A DNA stretch of 64,000 nucleotides from Pictodentalium vernedei (GCA_031216915.1 CM062293.1:150606285-150670284), one strand, 5' to 3'. Counted from the first letter of the stretch, positions 51,908 through 62,555 are shown. Notes: generated by a model not told the origin, from the sequence alone. A program made the numbers and translations.

Positions 51908-52463
51908 CTGCACGTTAGGGTTGCACGGTATATCGATAAACCAATATATACCGGTATTCAAACCAATATCGATTGAATACCGGTGTAATTACAAAAATAT
52001 CAGTTTATCGTCATTATTTATTTACCAAGATGTCTTTAGTTTTTTAACTGAAGCCCCGAATGAATAATATTATCCCTTTATCCAAGGAATCGCCTGCTTG
52101 AGCCCTCGTAATATACAAATTCAGCAGTTGAAAAAATAATTTAAGAAAATTTCAACAAAACTATATCATGTGATCCCTCATTGGAATGAGCTCGGGTCAC
52201 ATGATATAGTTTTGTTGAAATCTTTGGGGAAAATCTTTTTTTTTGAAAATAATAAATTTTGATATCGTCTGCGTTGGGTAAAGGTTTTTCGAACCGCATC
52301 ATCAAGGCATGCTAATTCGTTCTGACTGTGATGCCTGGAGTGTCGATTATGGTACTTGTGTTCATATATCTGAACAGTTTTCGATATAACGGTATACCGC
52401 GATATTTTTTTGAACACCAATCCTGGTATTCAGTTTTGAATATCGTGCAGCCCTACTGCATGT
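51908..52463. mobile_element. hAT-like element inserted in the SINE
   Basis: CTGCACGT (51,908-51,915) and CTGCATGT (52,456-52,463) form an 8-bp duplication with one mismatch around 540 bp. Ends TAGGGTTGCACGGTATATCG and GAATATCGTGCAGCCCTA; subterminal ATACCGGTATTC. It is related to the 44.5-kb element by these ends. No coding capacity; it carries a PB-A MITE. Confidence 0.75.
52069..52284. mobile_element. PB-A MITE nested in the hAT-like element
   Basis: TTATCCCTTTATCCAAGGAATC start, ACTATATCATGTGATCCCTC / GGTCACATGATATAGT core with a shortened hairpin, ATATCGTCTGCGTTGGGTAAAGG end. The terminal TTAAs have mutated. Confidence 0.6.
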
Positions 52464-52740
52464 CAGTGGTGCACATATCTTCAACCAATGCTAATCCCTG
52501 ATTGTGTCGAGTTAGTACGTTGGGGAGAATGACAGTTGCTTGCTGCTGCTTGTGATTCTCTCCAGTACTCCGGCTTCCCCCACCCATAAAACTGCCCGAC
52601 ACAAGATGACCATGGCTGTCTAAAGTGAATAAATAAAATAATCATGGGCATGTCCTCCTGTTGGTCCATTGGGCCATCCATTCAGCCATCTGTCCAGATT
52701 TTGTGTTCATTTTGCATCTTTGAAACCATTATACATACAA

Positions 52741-52968
52741 TACAGCTGTCATGGACTGGTCACTTTCCACTGGTGGGCAATATTTCCACAGACACAATAA
52801 TATTAGATTCCACTAATTATAGGAATAATAATCACAAATTTAATTAATGAAGCACCGGGTTTGACCTGGTGCTTCAATAATTTAAATTTTGCAGATGATG
52901 ATTTTTATTACCTGGCAAACGCATGTGTGGACATGCATTGATTACAACCAGTCTAAAACTGTTCTGTA
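52741..52968. mobile_element. TcM-D MITE
   Basis: TACAGCTGTCATGGACTGGTC start, ACTGTTCTGTA end, hairpin TTAATTAATGAAGCACCGGG / CTGGTGCTTCAATAATTT. Orientation opposite to the 6.3-kb copy. Confidence 0.6.
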
Positions 52969-53387
52969 TCATTTTATTATACTTTTTAGATTGTGGGGGA
53001 GGGGTGTAATGTCTAAGTTTAATTGTGTCGTTGATATTTTGGAAAATCCCAATCGCTCTTTATCCCAGGACTTCCCACACAAAACTAATTGGACTTTATA
53101 CTAGTCCAAGCAGTGCTTTTATTTTTCCCTTGACCCTTTACCCCAAATTCTAACATGTCATGATTAGAGTTTTCACTCACAAAAAAATTATATAATTACA
53201 CAAATGTACCAGTAATTTTCATTTTTGTCCTCAAGAATATTGCTTGTGATTAGGATTTCAGTTGCTCATTTGTTAGCTCATTGGACTTCAGAGGTTGACA
53301 GTTCAATGCTGACTTGCATTAGGCCCCCACAAAGTCGATCTGTTTCTCAGGCTATTTTTGTGAAATTACATGTGGGTTGGCGTTTTC
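52969..53387. other. No gene; weak PB-A-like start at 53,131
   Basis: GACCCTTTACCCCAAATTCT resembles a PB-A terminus but no core follows. No gene. Confidence 0.3.
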
Positions 53388-55345
53388 AGCTCATCTTGAC
53401 AAAGTCAAGTTGAGCTAATCTCATCGCTCTCCGTCTGTCGTCCGTCAGCACCATGTTTTGGTCTTCTCCTCCAAAGTCACTGGGCCAATTCAAGTGAAAG
53501 TTTGTGTGAGACTGTGAGTGATGGTCCCAAAGGGGCATTTCATTTTTGTTCAACTCAACATGCCCAGCCCCATAGGGAGGGAGTGGGGGAAAATGCTCCA
53601 AAATATTTTAAAAATCTTCTTCTCAAGAACCAGTGTGTACAGTGACTTAATATTTGATATGGAGCTTCCGTATGAGGTGTAGAATCAAGTTTGTTCAAAC
53701 AAAGTTTGTGAAGTAATGTTTGGCTTTGTAATAGAAGGGGGTAAGATTTTTGGCCCCGCCCAAAATTTCTTTTTTCTGAACCGATGGTCCGGTATGAACC
53801 AAATTTGGTTTGTGGTATTATTGGGTCATAAGTACTTGACCCATGCAAAAAAAAAAAAATTCCTGCATCCCCATGGGAACCCTGGGAGCTAAAAATAGAA
53901 ATATTCTTGAGAAGAAGATTTTTAAAAATAGAAATATTTTCAAACGCCCATATTTCCCAAACCACATGGAACAGAGAGCTGTTATTTGGTATGAAGTATC
54001 CTTAGGACCAGTAGAATTGAATGGTAAAAAAAAAATTGCCATTGGTTTTGTTAGGGTGTTCTGTAATGGGCATCGAAAAAATGCTGAGTCAGCATATTTT
54101 CAAAAAATTTTTAAAACCTTTTCTCCAGAACCAATCATCAGAATCTTTGATATTTGGTATACAGCATTCATAGGGGGGGTCAGATAAACGTTTGTTGAAA
54201 TAAAGCTCATTGGTTCATATTTGGGCTCTCTACAGGAGCCCAAAGTTTTAACATAAGGTAATATGGGGAATATTCTTTAAAAATCTTCTTCTTCAGAACC
54301 ACCAGTCAGAATCTTTTAATGTTTGGTATACATCATTGTTATGAGGGTCAGATTCAAGATTGTTCAAACCAAGTCCCTAGGTTAATATTTGGGCTTCCTT
54401 TGGAAGCCCAAATTTTATCTTTGTTCAATATGGAGGGTAATTTTAAAAAATCTGCTTCTTCAGATCCACGAGTCAGAATGCTTTGATATTTGGTATGCAA
54501 CATCTCTAAGGGGGTCAGATTCAAGTTTGTTCAAATCAGATCCCTAGATGTATATTTGGGCTCATTATGGTAGCTCAAATTTTTACTTAGTGCAATATGA
54601 GGAAATGTCTTTAAATATCTTCTTCAGATCCACCAGTCGGAATGCTTTCACATTTGGTATACAACATCTCTAGGGGGGCGGGGGGTCAGATTCCAGGTTG
54701 TTCAATTCGAGTGCCTAGGTTAATATTTGGGCTCCATATGGGAACATGAAATTTAACTTTCTTCAAAAATTTTCTTCTTCAGTTCCACTTGTCAGAATGC
54801 TTTCACATTTGGTATACAACATCTCTAGGGGGGTCAGATTCAAGTTTGTTCAAATCGGATCCATAGGTTAATATTTGGGCTCGCTATGGTAGCCCAAATT
54901 TGAACTTAGTGCAATTCGAAGAAATTTCTTCTCAATTTCTCTTCTTCAGATCCAACAGTCCGAATGCTTTCATATTTAGTACACAACATCTCTAGGGAAG
55001 TCAGATTCAACCGTGTTCAAATCAAGAGCCTGGGTTAATATTTGGGCTCTCTATGGGAGCCGGAATTGGCCATTTTGCTGAAGAATTAAAAATTTTGCAT
55101 TCAGTACCCTCTTGAGGTGTGTAACTAAGATTAATCCACATAGGTTGTATCAAGGGGCTACATAGGAGAGCTCTACATTTTAATTTATGATCAACTGAAG
55201 AAAAGGCATGATGCCCAGATTATTTATGTCACTCCTGAGGGACTCAAGGATTGACAGTGTAGTCTATGGAGATGGCTTGCTTAATGTAGACTCATTCTTG
55301 TTCTGTTCAAGATGAACGCTTCAGGCCCCGTGGGGCCTCTTGTTT
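53388..55345 (+). mobile_element. Helitron-like non-autonomous element 3, ~168-bp units, terminal hairpin
   Basis: Starts with the hairpin AGCTCATCTTGACAAAGTCA...GTTGAGCTAA and TCCGTCTGTCGTCCGTCAGC; ends with the hairpin CAGGCCCCGTGGGGCCTCTTG and TTTA. GGGTCAGATTCAAGTTTGTT-type unit marks lie at about 54,178, 54,345, 54,513, 54,683, 54,831 and 55,000, spaced 167, 168, 170, 148 and 169. Units also share GGTATACAACATCTCTAGGG and TAATATTTGGGCTC. A 3' GC hairpin near CTTG matches the usual Helitron-like terminus (family knowledge). No protein encoded. Confidence 0.7.
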
Positions 55346-55738
55346 ATTTTATTTTTGTAATTATTTCTTTGCCATCAAAAGTTCATGTTCTTGGTTTGCT
55401 TTATGTTTTAGGCCTCATTATCTACAAAATAGCATGGGTAGTGGTGTATTTCAACCCTTGAGTGCAAAAAGGCTTTGCAATGCTGAAGCAATGCAAAACC
55501 TTCTTGCACTCAATGGAGAAATTTATCAATTTTATTAACTTGGGTATAATATCAGACATAAACCATTTCATTTTCATTTTCTTAAAGTTTGCATTGGTTA
55601 TAAAAAGAGAGCATGCGGCAGCCAAAAGAACCATGCAGGAGGGCCTGAGAAACAGATTTTTAACTTTTTTAGGCCATATGTCCTTGATTAAGACAGTAAA
55701 TCCCAATTTCCCAAATAAGAGCATATTGGCACCATGTA
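55346..55738. other. Hairpin at 55,457-55,515, otherwise unrecognised
   Basis: TTGAGTGCAAAAAGGCTTTGCA pairs with TGCAAAACCTTCTTGCACTCAA. The open frames on both strands here reflect AT-rich sequence; no domain. Confidence 0.4.
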
Positions 55739-55943
55739 TTATGGCATAAAGCATGTTGATAGTGCTCTTGCCCTCAACCAATGCTAAGCCTACTACAATA
55801 GTTCCAGATCAAAACACTTTTCAGCCTGACTGTTACTCTCCACTGTTCAGCGGTTCTCGTGAGTTCTGTTGACTTCCTCCACCCGTAAAACTTGGTAACC
55901 TGATATGAAGTAGTGTCATTAAATCCCAACAAATAAATAAAGA
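55739..55943 (+). mobile_element. SINE-T, 5' truncated
   Basis: AAAGCATGTTGATAGTGCTC, TCAACCAATGCTAAGCCTAC, CCACCCGTAAAACTTGGTAA and the tail GTGTCATTAAATCCCAACAAATAAATAAAG. Confidence 0.6.
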
Positions 55944-55991
55944 ATAACTTATTGTTCTTCATTGGAACAAGCTCATATGCTTCGTTTTGGA

Positions 55992-56260
55992 TTGCCAGTC
56001 AGGCCTGAAAATAAGTAGTCTGACATTTGCAGAATGAGGTCCCCAGAGGGTGAATTTGATGATGCTATCCCATACAGTGGGCCAGTTTATCCTCTGGGTA
56101 CCTCTTTCTGTTTAGTTTTGAGACCCTGATTCAGATTGAGGTTCACATAGGGTAAATGTAATAATGCTACCCTGCTAGGCAGTGTAGCATTACTAAATTC
56201 ACCCTCTGGGGACCTCATTTTGCAGATGACATTCTGCTTATTTTCTGGCCTGTTGCCATT
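55992..56260. mobile_element. HAT-C foldback MITE, copy 3
   Basis: 56,000-56,252, ends CAGGCCTGAAAATAAGTAG and CTGCTTATTTTCTGGCCTG; flanks TTGCCAGT and TTGCCATT agree at 7 of 8 bases. Central hairpin ATGCTACCCTGC around 56,175. Confidence 0.7.
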
Positions 56261-56333
56261 ACCTTGACATCCAGCAGGAAGACTGTCAACATTTACTGTG
56301 TATGTGCATGTAACATTAACTAGTGGTTTCACT

Positions 56334-56539
56334 TCCAGTGCATCTGCCATGGACTGGTCACTTTACATGGGTGGGCAATATTTCTACAGAACACAATAAT
56401 ATTAGATTCCAAACACTAATTATAGGAATAATCATCAAACATTTAACTAATAAAGCACCAGGTACAACCCGGTGCTTCATTAGTTACATAAAATTTTGCT
56501 GATGCTGATTTTGATTACGACCAGTCCACGGTGACTGTA
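56334..56539. mobile_element. TcM-D MITE
   Basis: CCATGGACTGGTCACTTTAC start and CGACCAGTCCACGGTGACTGTA end, hairpin TAATAAAGCACCAGGT / CCGGTGCTTCATTAGT. The left TACAGT is mutated. Confidence 0.6.
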
Positions 56540-57219
56540 CTGTCAGTGGGGCATTTTATTATTTTAGGATGTTAATAATTTGCCCTATATTTTGTAGCAA
56601 TTAGTTATGGGTTTTAAAGTAATTAATGACTAGAATCTATTATATAATGAGAACAAGCAGGTTCATGATTACTCATGTGTCAGATGTGTTGTCATAGCTG
56701 AGATGGTGATATATGTGTATTTGGGAGAGGTTCCAAGTTATTATTGCAAACTGTTGAAAAAATAGTGCGTTTTACTAAACAATTCTTATTTTATTCCAGG
56801 AACAGGTTTTAGGCAAGAGTATGATTTTGCTGTGACGTAACATTCTTCAATTTTAGAAGGTAAAATATTCAAGTACTGTGCATAGAAAGGGGATTTCCCT
56901 TAAAATACCCATGGAGTGGGGTTTGTACCTTTGCAATAATTCTCAATTGCAGTAGAAGATTATGATAAGCAGCCACAATGTTTCAGCTTATGAATCTCAG
57001 GGATTATTTTGGGTATCTTTATGGAACACTTCCCATTGACATTGGGGCATGATTTTTCCAAATGCTTAACCCCAAATTTCTCAATCTCAGGTCCCACTCA
57101 AAACAAAAATTGAATGCACAACTGGTGCCCTGAACGGAGTAGTCACAAGGCCTCACCTCAGAAAAACCATTGATTTTATCGGGCCTAATGACCACCCAGA
57201 TCAAGACACCAATTGTACA
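56540..57219. other. No gene; decayed TcM-F at ~56,873-57,005
   Basis: ATGGAGTGGGGTTTGTACC, TTTGCAATAATTCTCAATTG and AATGTTTCAGCTTATG recall TcM-F. Nothing else recognised. Confidence 0.35.
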
Positions 57220-57471
57220 TTAACCCTTTTACCTAACGAATCGCCCGCATCCGCCCGCATAATATGCAAATTGATCAGTTGAAAAAATTAAAATTTTTCA
57301 AAAAGTTTCAAGAAAACCATATCATGTGACCCCTCATTGGAACGAGCTCGTTGAGCTCGTTCCAATGAGGGGTCACATGATATGGTTTTGTTGAAATTTT
57401 TTGAAAAATTTAAAAAAAATGATATTTAAAATAATAAATTTTGATATCGTCTGCGTTGGGTAAAGGGTTAA
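57220..57471. mobile_element. PB-A MITE, CATGTGACC subtype, best-preserved palindrome
   Basis: TTAACCCTTTTACCTAACGAATC start and CGTTGGGTAAAGGGTTAA end with intact TTAA on both sides. The ~70-bp core palindrome CCATATCATGTGACCCCTCA / TGAGGGGTCACATGATATGG has no mismatch in the arms that I can see. Confidence 0.75.
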
Positions 57472-57538
57472 ATTTAAATTGCTTGCCTAACAAAGTATCT
57501 TAATTCAAAGGCAAATGACTAGTTCGTCTTTAATAGTA

Positions 57539-57958
57539 CAGTAGAATCCTCTTAATTGAATATCCATTTTGCCAGCGAACATTATTCAATTAACAGGAAA
57601 ACAGGGAATGGACAGTTTCCTGTGTTCTGGAGGTAAACTGAGCATTTATTCTATTATATCTTGTTTGACAGAGCTCTATGAGCTCTGTCAAACAAGATAT
57701 AATAGAATAAATGCCTGTATTGGATGTAGTGAGACCAAAAAGGTTGATAATTAAGGGGAATTTGGTGCGTGTCACAGTAATTTTTTCGACAGATTACAAA
57801 CATTTATATACAATTAACAGGAGTTTACTCTACAACCCATATGCAATTAACAGATAAAATTTGTACTGAAGGTATGGTAAATGGTTTTGTGTTTGAAAAT
57901 TATATTCAATTAACAGGGATATACAATTAAGAGATATCCAATTAAGTGGGCTCCACTG
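57539..57958 (-). mobile_element. TcM-B MITE, copy 4
   Basis: TA-CAGTAGAATCCTCTTAATTG ... AATTAAGTGGGCTCCACTG-TA, inverted relative to copies 1-3. TCAATTAACAGG motifs throughout, core TATTATATCTTGTTTGACAG / CTGTCAAACAAGATATAATA. Confidence 0.7.
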
Positions 57959-58366
57959 TATAAGAACAGTTTAATAGAGACTACAGAGACTACGTTAACA
58001 TGATTCCTTGTGACTGTTTGTTATAAAACTTGTATTATACATGCAGTTGCTTTTTCACAGATCTTAATGCTCTCTGCTCATTTTGAATGTAAAATTTTTT
58101 AGTCTTTGTATGTTTTATTCCCCCTCCAAAACAAATTCCCAGTTGGAGCATCCATGACGTAAATTTTCCCAATGGCATGGGCCTCGGACCCTTTCCCAAA
58201 GAGGGCAGAAGAATCCCTGGGCCCTCCAACATAGAAGATTTAGGCTGGATGGAAACTTCACTCTACTGGTGTTTCAGTAATAACCCACAACCAATTAATG
58301 GTCCTGTTAACCCATTACCAAACACAACTAGGCACAATACATGCAAAATAATTTCTTGATTCACCC
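57959..58366. other. No feature recognised
   Basis: No domain, SINE or MITE ends found. Confidence 0.3.
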
Positions 58367-58615
58367 TTAACTGGTTGAGAGCTAGATTATTTTGGTGGTC
58401 TGAATTTGTTATTCAAAACTCTTTTTATTACAAATTATTGCAGAGTGCCAATAGGCTCTCTGCAATAATTTGTAATAAAACAAACTTATATAAACAAAAA
58501 TATTATTTACATTTAGCTGAATATGGAACATGAGCAAGGAAAAGGTTGGCTTCTGCTCTGGTACTCTCAGTTTTTTGAAAGCCCTGATTGTGGCTTCTAG
58601 CACTCAACCAGTTAA
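58367..58615. mobile_element. PB-E MITE, full length
   Basis: TTAACTGGTTGAGAGCTAGA start and TTCTAGCACTCAACCAGTTAA end; hairpin TTTATTACAAATTATTGCAG / CTGCAATAATTTGTAATAAA with GAGTGCC / GGCTCTC. TTAA both sides; this copy defines the family ends. Confidence 0.7.
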
Positions 58616-58877
58616 ATCCCCATACATACAGCCACAACCTGCCACTTTCATATTGCTTTGAAAAAGTTGCTCCCAAGTATATTCTTTCTTGAAAACTCAA
58701 CTGGTAGGCTGTATGTATCTTGGCAGTGTTTTTAAATCATTGTTGGCTCCCTGAACAAGCAGCCAACAGTGATGTAGAAACATTGTTAAGTCATCTAATG
58801 GGCACATGTATATACATTAGTAATTAGCATAAAAATAAATCTGAGTTTAAGGGTTAACTAAATGTTTAGAATTTGCA
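58616..58877. other. No feature recognised
   Basis: No feature supported. Confidence 0.3.
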
Positions 58878-59148
58878 TTTGTTTGCAGGTCTGAAAATAA
58901 GCAGTCTGACATTTGCAAAATGAGGTCCCCACAGGGTGAATTTGATGATGCTATCCCTTACAGTCGGCCAATTTATCCTCTGGTACCTCTTTTTGTTTAG
59001 TTTTGAGACCCTGATTCAGATATTGGTTCACAGAGGGTAAATTTAGTGATGCTACCCTGCTGTGCAGGGTAGCATCACTAAATTCACCCTCTGGGGGGGT
59101 CCTCATTTTGCAGATGATAGTCTGCTTATTTTCTGGCTTGTTTGTTTG
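58878..59148. mobile_element. HAT-C foldback MITE, copy 4, perfect 8-bp duplication
   Basis: 58,886-59,140, ends CAGGTCTGAAAATAAGCAG and CTGCTTATTTTCTGGCTTG; TTTGTTTG at 58,878-58,885 and 59,141-59,148. Central hairpin ATGCTACCCTGC/GCAGGGTAGCAT near 59,063. Confidence 0.75.
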
Positions 59149-59149
59149 C

Positions 59150-59680
59150 CACCTAAAAATAGATTATGACCGCTAGTTAAAATGGGTTCAGTGAGCTCAT
59201 TCCAGTGAGGTGCCATAAGCTATGTTTCAGTATTTATTTATTTATTTATTGGATTTAACAACACTTTTGACAGCCAGGGTCACCATCATGTCAGATAGTT
59301 TTATGGGTGGAGCAATCTGGAGAGAACCACCAAGAAATGGTGAGCAACTGCCAAACTCCCCAGTGTACTAACTCCACACAAGCAGGGTTTGTATTGCTTG
59401 AAGACAAGTGCACCATTGACATGCAGTATGCCTTAGCACACAGTGACCATGTGAGCAGTCGGGATTAAGTGCCTTGCCCAAGGTCACAACACAGTTACCA
59501 CTGGCGGGGGATTGAACGAAAGACCTTTTTCTTTGCAGTCAAATTCTGTAAGCGCTTAGCATCCGCACTCCCTCTATGTTTCAGTGGCAAGACTTGAATA
59601 CGTAATAAAATGTGAATGAAGATTTTATTTAATTGTGCTGGCAGGATTTAGCTGTTAAGTCAGATGAAGGTTACAGACGG
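59150..59680. mobile_element. PB-A-like relic split by SINE-T
   Basis: AAAAATAGATTATGACCGC and GTGAGCTCATTCCAGTGAGG, then the SINE, then AATACGTAATAAAATGTGAATG and TTGTGCTGGCAG, the known PB-A (CATAACC subtype) right half. TTAA ends are lost. Confidence 0.5.
59220..59584 (-). mobile_element. SINE-T (second head), reverse, 11-bp target duplication
   Basis: CTATGTTTCAG at 59,220-59,230 and 59,574-59,584 brackets the reverse SINE. Tail complement TATTTATTTATTTATTGG, body GACAGCCAGGGTCACC, CACAAGCAGGGTTTGTATTG, AGGTCACAACACAG, head complement GATTGAACGAAAGACC and GCTTAGCATCCGCACTCC. The head is of the GGAGTGYGG type found at 51.8 kb. 343 bp. Confidence 0.75.
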
Positions 59681-59682
59681 AA

Positions 59683-59796
59683 CGTCATGTGTGTTTGAAT
59701 TGGTGGGTGTTTTACATAACGAGTTGGAATGGCGTGGTCATATTATGCCATTCCAACTCGTTATGTACAACACCCATTGATTCAAACACACATTGC
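59683..59796. repeat. ~112-bp near-perfect palindrome
   Basis: ATGTGTGTTTGAATTGGTGG / CCATTGATTCAAACACACAT outer arms and ACATAACGAGTTGGAATGGC / GCCATTCCAACTCGTTATGT inner arms, short turn GTGGTCATATTAT. No family partner in this window. Confidence 0.6.
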
Positions 59797-60644
59797 ATTC
59801 TGTGTGTAATACACATCCCATGCATTAAAATTCAGTTAAATAAACCGATTTTAATTCCGATGTTTAAACCCAAAGGTGAAGAGTCTGTTTATTTTGCTTG
59901 AAGCTGTGCTGATCAAATGGGTCGATAAAAAATCAAAACACCCTTTTGGGAACCAGTCTGAATTACATTCGTTATCTTTTCTATTGCCTATTGGGTGTGT
60001 TTGTTGAAATTTGTATTGCTGTTTCTCTTTGGCTGGTGTTCACGCCTAACCATTTGGTGGCTATTACTGATAGTAAAATAAAAGTACAAATTTGACAGAT
60101 TTGCAAAACAGCGGGAAGAAACTTTTTTAAAAAGAAGTTCGAAGCATGTCAGGATGTCTGAAGATTTACCGAAATAAAGTTGTCCAATTTAGATATATGG
60201 GGATCGATCCTTAGATGAGACGGCCATGGGACTGGGTTAATGTTGTGGTTGGAAATCATTGTTTTTTTAATATTATCTCATTTTTAGTTAACCAATTTTT
60301 TTGTGAACTGACTTTACTTTGCTTTGGACGTTTTCATTTCCACACTATGCGACAGACGATCAATAATTGCATAAGGAAATTTGGAAACTTTTTGATGCGT
60401 AACTAATGACTCGATGGGGAATGGAACTAGTATAAACGGTGCTGGGAAAAAGTTCCATCTGGTACATCACCAGTGAATACAGAAACATTTATGTCATAGT
60501 GGGTATTCCATTAAGAGTTTAAAGTTTAATTGATGTGTAATAAAAACCAGTATTTAACCCCCCTGCACACTGATGTCAAAATGCAGAATTTCAACTTGCA
60601 ATGTTTTGCATCAGTTCAACTGGGAATTTAACCAATTCAGCATT
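59797..60644. other. No feature recognised
   Basis: No domain, splice-supported exon or repeat family seen. Confidence 0.35.
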
Positions 60645-60815
60645 GTTTGTTTGTGTATTGGGGTATAATGACACTTTCAACAGCCTTGTGCCCCCTTCCC
60701 CACATGGGCAATCAAGATTGTCTTGCCCAAGGACGCATCATAGTTACCATGGGTCAGGATTGACCCATTGACCTTTCAGTTTAAAGTCCAATGTTCTAAC
60801 CACTGAGCCACTGTT
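60645..60815 (-). mobile_element. SINE-T (second head), reverse, internal deletion
   Basis: TGTATTGGGGTATAATGACACTTTCAACAGCC (tail side) jumps directly to TTGTGCCCCCTTCCCCACAT, TCTTGCCCAAGGACGCATCA, ATTGACCTTTCAGTTTAAAG and GTTCTAACCACTGAGCCACT (head complement). About 150 bp of the middle is missing. Confidence 0.6.
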
Positions 60816-60960
60816 TTCCTATTCATGAGAATCACCAAATTGCAATTTTAATATTTTGTCATCATTGTGTAGTAATTTTGAGTTGTACAACTAAGATGCA
60901 ATGAAACGAGCTGCAAGGCATGCATCTGAAAATATCTCTTATTTTTTCTCACTGATAATA
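60816..60960. other. No feature recognised
   Basis: Short unannotated spacer. Confidence 0.3.
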
Positions 60961-61382
60961 CAGTGGAATCCTGTTAATTGAATAGCCCCTTTGCCAATGA
61001 AATTATTCGATTAACAGGAGACTTCAATTAACAGGAATTGTGTCACTGTTCTGTATTCTAGAGATAAATTTAGCATTCTATTATATCTTGTTTGACAGAG
61101 CTCCATGAGCTCTGTCAAACAAGATATAATAGATTAAATGTCTGTATTGGATGTACTGAGGCCAAATAAGTCTATAAACAAAGAAAAACTGGGGAGAGTC
61201 AGGGTAATTTCTCTACAGGTACAATATTTTTTATTCAATTAACAGGAGTTTACTCTATAACCTATATTCAATTAACAGGTCAGATTTGTACTGGAGGTAT
61301 GGTAAATGGTTTTGTGTAAGGAAATGATATTCAATTAACAGGATATTCAGTTAAAATATATCCAATTAAGTGAGCTCCACTG
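60961..61382 (-). mobile_element. TcM-B MITE, copy 5
   Basis: TA-CAGTGGAATCCTGTTAATTG ... AATTAAGTGAGCTCCACTG-TA, same orientation as copy 4. Core TATATCTTGTTTGACAGAGC / GCTCTGTCAAACAAGATATA at ~61,105. At least seven TTAATTGAATA-type motifs. Confidence 0.7.
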
Positions 61383-61456
61383 TACCAGCTCCTGACATTT
61401 ATCTTGAAATGCACTTGAAAACGATTATAAAAATAAATGTTAGGGGTAGGTATCAC

Positions 61457-61759
61457 TTAACCCTTAAGTGCTTGGACAATTTTCCTGATTCACACCTGAC
61501 TACAGCCTGTGCATGTCCAGTGGCTCAACAGTGATTTCTAGTCAACAGTAATTTCTAGTCTCGTCCAGTGGCTCAACAGTGATTTCTAGTCAACAGTGAT
61601 TTCTTGTCAGGTCTTGGCTGACTTAACAGGCAGCCAAGACTTGACTAGAAACCACTGCCTATATAATTTATCTATTGTCAGCAGGACCATCTCATGATGG
61701 CCTGTTAAGGGCACTTGTTTTGAGGTCGTAAAAGTCGAAAATAGGCCTTTAAGGGTTAA
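61457..61759. mobile_element. TTAA-flanked foldback element
   Basis: TTAACCCTTAAGTGCTTGGA start and GGCCTTTAAGGGTTAA end, with CCAGTGGCTCAACAGTGATT / TTCTAGTCAACAGT repeated in tandem at 61,517 and 61,564 and its complement (GACTAGAAACCACTG) at 61,632. A different piggyBac-type MITE from PB-A by its core. Confidence 0.5.
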
Positions 61760-62400
61760 ATAAATTGATGCCAAAAATGTTATTGCTGTTCTTTCAACTT
61801 TTTTTTGACTCGGCCTCTTTTTCAAAAGGCGTAATATTACCATTCATTTTTTATCTCGAAACAAAGTTTTCAACTGTGCTTTTGAGTGTTATTTTTATTT
61901 TCATCCTTATAAGGATACAGTATATTTTATGGAAGAGAACAATGTCTGTACTGTACAACTATGTATATTTTTAGCATGCTTAATACTTAATATAACCTAG
62001 ACAGGGTGATGTTAAATGTAGTTAATTTAAGACTGGCTCAAACAAGATATAAGGGATCATATTAAATCATTTTTGAATTCAAGTTAGTAATGATGAAGTG
62101 TTTTGTTGTTTCATTACTGTCTGGATAGTTAGAGACAGAATAAAGTGAAAGAAGCTGTTAAGTAATTAAGCTGTTACCTGTGGGAAGCCTGGAATGTTAC
62201 CGGAGTTTTCCTTTACGGTACATGTATGCGTACGAGTCCTACTGGAAACTTTCAACTCTTTTCTTGCAGCTGGCAGTTATTCCTGCCAGCACACCAATAC
62301 TCATGCCAACAGAAAGGGTGGTATAAATTGGCTTCTCTTCAACAGAATGTATCACTGAAAATTGTGGACCAATCATGTTACGAATGATAGCTGGGCTTTA
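61760..62400. other. No feature recognised
   Basis: A CCTGTGGGAAGCCTGGAA scrap at 62,176 may be a SINE-N start. Nothing else. Confidence 0.3.
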
Positions 62401-62555
62401 TTTGTTGGAAATTTTCAGCAAATCCAGTCATGGATGCTTTGAAAATTATGGACCAATCATGTTTCATTTGTTCGAAATTTTTCATCTGCTTTGAAGCAGC
62501 CATGATTGGATTTCATGAAAAATGCAATAAAATACTCAGCAGGTTGAAGAGTGGA
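62401..62555. mobile_element. PB-G MITE, diverged, with internal duplication
   Basis: TTTCAGCAAATCCAGTCATGGATGC ... AAGCAGCCATGATTGGATTTCAT and AATACTCAGCAGGTTGAAGAG. GAAAATT.TGGACCAATCATGTT occurs at 62,357 and 62,442, so the left arm is duplicated. Confidence 0.45.

Larger units (their letters stand above)
51757..52640 (+). mobile_element. SINE-T (second tRNA head) split by a hAT-like element
   Basis: Head GGGAGTGTGGTGGCTCACTG, GTTTGTGGTTCGATCTCCACC (box B GGTTCGATCTC) differs from the 43.5-kb head, but the body (TGTTGTGTCCTTGGACAAAG, GCATACTGCA, TTCAACCAATGCTAATCC) and tail (CTAAAGTGAATAAATAAAAT) are shared. Continuity across the hAT insertion is exact when one copy of CTGCAYGT is removed. 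Confidence 0.7.

Noticed and set aside
33339..57399. Palindromic hairpins as transcription terminators or pri-miRNAs
   Set aside because: They are dispersed repeats with transposon ends; arms are too long and too perfect for miRNA precursors and animal pol II does not use hairpin terminators.
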